Source: an uncultured bacterium (lineage in GTDB: Bacteria; Cyanobacteriota; Vampirovibrionia; Gastranaerophilales; Gastranaerophilaceae). Taken from it: a DNA stretch of 10,105 nt. Where the stretch lies: NCBI GenBank assembly GCA_949299435.1, contig CASGAK010000145.1:1-10105 (forward strand), in the 5' to 3' direction. The position numbers were made by a program, and so were the translations under genes. Below, piece after piece: positions 6,333 to 10,105 of the stretch. Every line of letters begins with the position of its first letter. The first letter of the stretch is position 1. Below the pieces are notes generated by a model that had not been told where the DNA came from, did no database searches, and saw nothing but the letters and a program-made list of their open reading frames with translations.

Positions 6333-7928
6333 ATGACAGCAAATACTAAGACTTTAGAAAAAAAGATTAATAAAGAATATAAAACTGGAAATGTAAAAAA
6401 TGCAATTGAGCTATGTCAAATTGGCTTGCAAGATGATCCGACGAATGCTGATTTACATTTAAGATTGGGTGATTTGTATTTAGCTTGGCATTTGGATATT
6501 TATAATTCTTCTCAATATATTGATGAAGCTATTACTGAGTATCAAAGAGCTTTGGAAACTTACATAGATTCAGCCGAGATTTATTTTAAAATAGGTAAAG
6601 CTCATTTCCACAAAGGTGATTTAGATAAGGCTATTAATTATTTAGATATGGCTATTTCTAAAAATCAGAAATTTTCAAAGGCGTATTATTTACTGGCTGA
6701 AACTTATACTAAAAAAGCGAGATTTTTAGAAGCCTCAATTAATGCTAAAAAGGCCATTAAATATTCACCTTTCAGAAATTCATGTGCACACTTTTTACTA
6801 TCGAATTTATACAGTGTATCAGCAGTCAGGTCATTTAAAAATTTTTTAAAGTCACAATTTGAATTTCTTTTATCGATTCTTACACTGCCTTTTGACGGGC
6901 AAGCTATTCAAAATGTTATCAAAACGATTTCGTATTTGAAATTTATACCTATTTTGACTAAAGGATTTTATATGGTGCATACTAAAGGTGTTGATAATGC
7001 TATTGATATTTATATCAAGGCTATTGAAAAAGCACCTGGGTTTGTTCCTTTGTATTGTTTGTTAGGAGATATTTATCGTACGTTAGGAAGATTTGACGAC
7101 GCTATTACTGAGTATAAAATGGCTATTTGGCTTGATTGTCTGAATATCCAGGCATATCGTCATCTTTGCCAGGCTTATGAAGAATTAGGTGATTATGATA
7201 GTGCAGTTGATGTTTATGAAAAATTAATCCAAATTATGCCGAACATGCCTGATGTACATTCTAATTTGGCAAATATTTTGTACATAAAAGGTGATATTGA
7301 AGGAGCCATTTCTCATTTTCAGACGGCTGTTACGCTTAATCCGAAAAAACAGTGGACAAGTATTATTAATCAGACTTTAGGGTTTGTATATCAAGAATCT
7401 AAGAAAGATTTGAATGCTGCTATCGGATCTTATCAAAGTGCTTACCTTCTTACTCCTGAAGATATTGATATATATATTAATTTAGGAAGTGCTTTTTATG
7501 ATAAAGAAGATTATAATAACGCACTTGCTGTATATCGCAATGCTTTGGAATTGGATCCTAAAAATGCTAAAATTCATTGTAATTTAGGTTTTTTATATTG
7601 GGGTAAGGGGGATCTAGATGAGGCTATTAAAGAATATGAAATGTCCATTGAATATGATCCGAATTATGATATTGCTTATAACAATTTAGGAGTAATTTAT
7701 CTTGATGATTTAGGTCGTGTGAAAAAGGCTATAGAATTATTCAAAAAGTCAATAGAGTGTAATCCTAATTACGCCCTTGCTCATTTTAATTTGGCCAGAG
7801 CAATTACAATTACCGGTGATAAGATTGAGGCTGCAAAATTGTATCAAATTGCTCAAGATATCAATAAAGTTACAAACGAAATTGATCCTCAGGATATAAT
7901 TGATAAGATTAACGGACTTTTTGCTTAA
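6333..7928 (+). CDS. Tetratricopeptide repeat (TPR) protein, 531 aa
   Basis: The protein is built almost wholly of TPR helix pairs, which form a solenoid that binds other proteins. Roughly ten to eleven repeats are visible. A degenerate set covers about residues 5-150. A regular set covers about 220-510, with classic units such as LGDIYRTLGRFDDAITEYKM, LGFLYWGKGDLDEAIKEYEM and LGVIYLDDLGRVKKAIELFK. Between them, at about 155-215, is a more hydrophobic helical stretch (around SQFEFLLSILTLPF and LKFIPILTKGF) that does not fit the repeat and may pack as a groove or touch a membrane. There is no signal peptide or catalytic domain, so a cytosolic scaffold or adaptor is likely. The ATG at 6333 has no clear ribosome site. 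It is transcribed away from the synthase cluster and alone; its partner is unknown. Confidence 0.92.
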   Translation: MTANTKTLEKKINKEYKTGNVKNAIELCQIGLQDDPTNADLHLRLGDLYLAWHLDIYNSSQYIDEAITEYQRALETYIDSAEIYFKIGKAHFHKGDLDKAINYLDMAISKNQKFSKAYYLLAETYTKKARFLEASINAKKAIKYSPFRNSCAHFLLSNLYSVSAVRSFKNFLKSQFEFLLSILTLPFDGQAIQNVIKTISYLKFIPILTKGFYMVHTKGVDNAIDIYIKAIEKAPGFVPLYCLLGDIYRTLGRFDDAITEYKMAIWLDCLNIQAYRHLCQAYEELGDYDSAVDVYEKLIQIMPNMPDVHSNLANILYIKGDIEGAISHFQTAVTLNPKKQWTSIINQTLGFVYQESKKDLNAAIGSYQSAYLLTPEDIDIYINLGSAFYDKEDYNNALAVYRNALELDPKNAKIHCNLGFLYWGKGDLDEAIKEYEMSIEYDPNYDIAYNNLGVIYLDDLGRVKKAIELFKKSIECNPNYALAHFNLARAITITGDKIEAAKLYQIAQDINKVTNEIDPQDIIDKINGLFA

Positions 7929-7949
7929 AAGTTTTTTCGGAATTATAAT
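7921..7949 (+). promoter_or_regulatory. Candidate promoter at the end of the TPR gene
   Basis: TTGCTT (7921-7926) and a perfect TATAAT (7944-7949) are separated by exactly 17 bases, and the -35 overlaps the last TPR codons. Transcription would start near 7956 and enter the structured gap, giving a short non-coding RNA. The -35 matches only its first three bases, and TATAAT is common in DNA this AT-rich. Confidence 0.25.
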
Positions 7950-7981
7950 ATGATTTTTAGGAGATTTTTGCTTGCATGAGT

Positions 7982-8016
7982 AAGTTTTGTGATAAGTAAC
8001 GTAAGCGAAACTTTTT
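7982..8016 (+). terminator. Possible rho-independent terminator after the TPR gene
   Basis: AAGTTTTG (7982-7989) pairs with CGAAACTT (8006-8013), eight pairs including one G-T, around a 16-base loop, followed by TTT (8014-8016). It lies about 55 bases after the TPR stop, in the right sense. The stem is weak and the T tail short, so termination would be leaky. Confidence 0.35.
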
Positions 8017-8039
8017 AGTGGCATATTAGCTGGCGAAGC

Positions 8040-8083
8040 CTCTGTTTGTTCTTAAAGTGCCTGATAATTCACTTACAGAGAAC
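8040..8083. repeat. Nested inverted repeats between convergent genes
   Basis: Two arrangements share one core stem, AAGTG (8055-8059) with CACTT (8070-8074), around a ten-base loop. The outer stem can be GTTCT (8048-8052) with AGAAC (8079-8083), or CTCTGT (8040-8045) with ACAGAG (8075-8080); they overlap and exclude each other. The 7929-8096 gap holds no convincing gene. No T tail follows on either strand, so this is not a standard terminator. It may be part of a structured RNA or a 3' stabilising element for the minus-strand gene ending at 8097. Confidence 0.35.
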
Positions 8084-8096
8084 TACTTTATTGATA

Positions 8097-8849
8097 CTAT
8101 TTATAAATTTTATTACCGATTTGAACCTGAGTTACATACATGTCTTCACAAGCTCCGTATCCTCGGCTTGTAGAATCTTTGTCATATCTTGAAAGACTTG
8201 TGAGTGCGACTACATCTCCTTTATCTGTATAAATATCAACTAAATATCCGTCAAGTTTTACAATGTCATTTTTTTTGATTTTTAACAGTGCACTCATTAC
8301 GTTGACACTTCCCGGAATTAAGTGGGTATGTGACATATGACTGCTTACATAGTTCCATTTGTAGGGCATAGCATTATAATCACCAGTCGATACCGAAAGT
8401 CGCCTTGCTTGACCAAGAGTTTTTGTCGATTTGAATTTTAAATGCTTTTTTACATAATTCTTATCTGCAATCTCTCCCCATACAAGTCCTATGTCCATAA
8501 GACATACCTCATCAAAAGGTGTTCGCATAACATCACGCAGAAAAAAATTGGTGTTTGTTGCTACTACATGACCTGTTATTGAATATTCAGCCATTGTTTT
8601 TACTGCATATATTTTGCTCTTATTTGTTCGTACTTTTATAAATCTTTGCTCTTTTTCGGGAATGTCTTTTTGTATCGGATAATCATTTTTAGGGTCTAAT
8701 ACCGTTGAAGTTGTTGTATTAGGTTTAGCATTCATATATGTAAGTCGAAATGATATATCCCCTAAAAATGAATTAAAAAACATAAGTACAAGGATTATTA
8801 TTGCTATGTAGCTTATTATTCTTAATTCTCTAATATCTATATTATCCAT
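8097..8849 (-). CDS. Membrane-anchored conserved hypothetical protein (250 aa)
   Basis: No named domain is recognised. A single N-terminal transmembrane helix at about 9-29, with charged residues before it, anchors the protein; the remainder is probably extracytoplasmic. Conserved-looking blocks are YSITGHVV (89-96), LMDIGLVWGEI (117-127), SSHMSHTHLIPGSVNV (169-184), KKNDIVKLDGYLVDI (192-206) and YGACEDMYVTQVQIG (231-245). From memory, this block order resembles an uncharacterised bacterial protein type with SNxHxIP, GYLV and GxCE motifs, but that was not verified. The frame opens at a TTG at 8852, directly before the ATG at 8849; the ATG is preferred because AAGAGA (8855-8860) is five bases away from it but only two from the TTG. 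It starts 16 bp after the kinase stop, so the two are probably co-transcribed, hinting at an envelope role linked to that kinase. Confidence 0.8.
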   Translation of the reverse strand: MDNIDIRELRIISYIAIIILVLMFFNSFLGDISFRLTYMNAKPNTTTSTVLDPKNDYPIQKDIPEKEQRFIKVRTNKSKIYAVKTMAEYSITGHVVATNTNFFLRDVMRTPFDEVCLMDIGLVWGEIADKNYVKKHLKFKSTKTLGQARRLSVSTGDYNAMPYKWNYVSSHMSHTHLIPGSVNVMSALLKIKKNDIVKLDGYLVDIYTDKGDVVALTSLSRYDKDSTSRGYGACEDMYVTQVQIGNKIYK

Positions 8850-8865
8850 CAATATCTCTTTAAAT

Positions 8866-10105
8866 TTAACAAACAGTCATTTTTTCGTTTTGTGAAGCAG
8901 CTTTTACAGGTATTATAAATCCGAAAGTGGAACCTTTTCCTAATTCTGAATGAACAAATACTTTTCCGCCATGATGTTTTTCAATTGTGGTCTGTACTAA
9001 ATTTAATCCAAGTCCTGTACCTTTTATTGTATGAGTGTTGTTTTCTACACGATAAAATCTGTCAAAAATTTTCTTTTGATGTTCAGGTGAAATTCCGCAG
9101 CCTTCATCTGTCACTGTCACTTCTACTTCGTTTTCATTAGGTAAGTTTGAAATTTTAACTTTAATAGTGCCGTTTTCAGGTGAATATTTTATTGCATTTG
9201 ACATGTAGTTTGTAAAAGCTCTTTCTATACTGTCATAATTTAATTCAATATCAGGAATGTTCTCATCTTTGGAAACTTCAACTTTGATATGGTGCTCTTC
9301 CGTCAAAACGGCTACTTGATTTATACTTTCTTCTATCAGTTTTACGATATTTACAGGTTCTTTTTCTAATTCAGCATTTGCTTCAAGTTTTGAAAAATCC
9401 AATATGTCATTAACCATTCTGTTTAGTCTTATAATTTCTTGGTTAATTGTTCCTATAAATTCTTTTTGTGTTTCATAGTCAAATTCGTTGCCATAGCTGT
9501 ATAAAGTATCAATATAGCTTCTAAGTACTGTTACAGGAGTTCTTAGCTCGTGAGAGACATTTGATATAAAATGTGTTCTCATTTGCTCCATTTCAGCTTC
9601 TTTGGTTACATCTATCATAACGATTATATATCCGACATAGTCATTATTTCGCGTAAACATTGGTGAAATTACTGATTTTATTATGCGTTTGTCTACTGTG
9701 ATATTAAACTCTATTGGCTTTGATTCTATAATTTCAAGCGGTGTATCTTTAAATTGTTCGATTTTCTCTTTAAAACAGAAGTTTCCGTCAGTATCTACGT
9801 ATTGTTGTATTTCTGTGTTTAAAAGATTCTCCTCACTTACTTCCAAAAGTTTTTGAGCGTGGTTGTTGACCAATACTACTTTATCATTGTTATCGCATAC
9901 GACAACGCCATTTGCTATACTCATTAGAACTGCTTCAAGTTTATTTTTTTCTAAGGTCAGCTGTTCTATGTTTTGTTCTTCATATATATGAAGTCGATTG
10001 GACATATCATTAAATTCATTGAAAAGTTCTTTTACTTCATTAGATACATCTTGACCTGCTATTTTATAACCAAATTCTCCTGTGGATATCTTTTTTACAC
10101 CGTCC
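8866..10105 (-). CDS. Sensor histidine kinase, HAMP-PAS-HisKA-HATPase (5' end outside window)
   Basis: This is a membrane two-component sensor that autophosphorylates on His and passes the phosphate to a response regulator. The frame is open to the window edge, so the Met at 10005 is not the start. The 33 codons before it read as a HAMP linker (KKISTGEFGYKI, then EVKELFNEFNDM). Counting from that internal Met, a PAS domain spans about 20-135. The HisKA H-box is FISNVSHELRTPVT with phospho-acceptor His152. The N-box is NYMSNAIKYS (Asn270), G1 is DEGCGIS (300-306), the F-box is FDRFYRV (314-320) and G2 is GTGLGL (329-334). All key residues are intact. Domain order and H-box resemble WalK/VicK and cyanobacterial NblS. 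The missing part should hold the transmembrane helices and sensor. The cognate regulator gene is not in the window. The membrane orphan follows 16 bp downstream. Confidence 0.95.
   Translation of the reverse strand, partial: DGVKKISTGEFGYKIAGQDVSNEVKELFNEFNDMSNRLHIYEEQNIEQLTLEKNKLEAVLMSIANGVVVCDNNDKVVLVNNHAQKLLEVSEENLLNTEIQQYVDTDGNFCFKEKIEQFKDTPLEIIESKPIEFNITVDKRIIKSVISPMFTRNNDYVGYIIVMIDVTKEAEMEQMRTHFISNVSHELRTPVTVLRSYIDTLYSYGNEFDYETQKEFIGTINQEIIRLNRMVNDILDFSKLEANAELEKEPVNIVKLIEESINQVAVLTEEHHIKVEVSKDENIPDIELNYDSIERAFTNYMSNAIKYSPENGTIKVKISNLPNENEVEVTVTDEGCGISPEHQKKIFDRFYRVENNTHTIKGTGLGLNLVQTTIEKHHGGKVFVHSELGKGSTFGFIIPVKAASQNEKMTVC

Noticed and set aside
7976..7999. A 7-codon frame (ATG at 7976, stop at 7997-7999) with AGGAG at 7959-7963.
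   Set aside because: It is too short to support and the ribosome-site spacing of 12 bases is long; the region is better explained as non-coding structure.
7749..8024. A 91-codon minus-strand open frame overlapping the end of the TPR gene.
   Set aside because: Most of it is antisense to clear TPR repeats, and the remaining part has no ribosome site or recognisable protein.
1..10105. A hidden mobile element, CRISPR array, toxin-antitoxin pair or defence island.
   Set aside because: No direct repeat arrays, transposase or integrase motifs, nuclease-type domains or small toxin-like gene pairs were seen; the genes fit an ordinary chromosomal region.

Overview
The window is AT-rich DNA using the standard bacterial code (TGA is a normal stop), with ordinary AAGGAG-type ribosome sites before most genes. 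It looks chromosomal: no transposase, integrase, phage gene, CRISPR array, rRNA or tRNA was seen. The best guess for the host is an uncultured low-GC gut bacterium of the Gastranaerophilales/Melainabacteria type (non-photosynthetic relatives of cyanobacteria). This rests on three things: the style of the small orphan membrane proteins, a lipoprotein-like protein with a long cytosolic N-terminus, and a HAMP-PAS histidine kinase resembling NblS/WalK. It is an inference and was not tested by any search.

Layout. Positions 1-1346 (+) hold a promoter and two overlapping genes for small, unrecognised multi-helix membrane proteins. Positions 1343-6218 (all -) hold, in transcription order, a homocitrate/isopropylmalate synthase-family enzyme, a lipoprotein-like orphan, a LeuC/homoaconitase-family large subunit, an ECF sigma factor and its zinc-type membrane anti-sigma factor. 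The gaps of 86, 56, 102 and 15 bp contain no strong terminator, so much of this could be one transcript. Positions 6219-6332 are a divergent promoter region. Positions 6333-7928 (+) encode a 531-residue TPR protein. Positions 7929-8096 are a structured non-coding gap between convergent genes. Positions 8097-10105 (-) carry a HAMP-PAS-HisKA-HATPase kinase cut by the window edge, followed by a membrane-anchored orphan.

How the genes fit together. The synthase and LeuC-like protein would catalyse the first two steps of a 2-oxoacid chain-extension pathway (leucine, isoleucine via citramalate, or a homocitrate route). The small subunit (LeuD) and the dehydrogenase (LeuB) are not here. The sigma/anti-sigma pair is a self-contained envelope-signalling module. 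The kinase and the protein after it may form a second envelope-related unit.

The most interesting signals are: two mutually exclusive hairpins in the sigma-factor leader, one of which would hide the ribosome site; the pair of overlapping membrane-protein genes with matching architecture; the lipoprotein-like gene lodged inside a biosynthetic cluster; and the structured 7929-8096 gap. No clearly new defence or mobile system was found.
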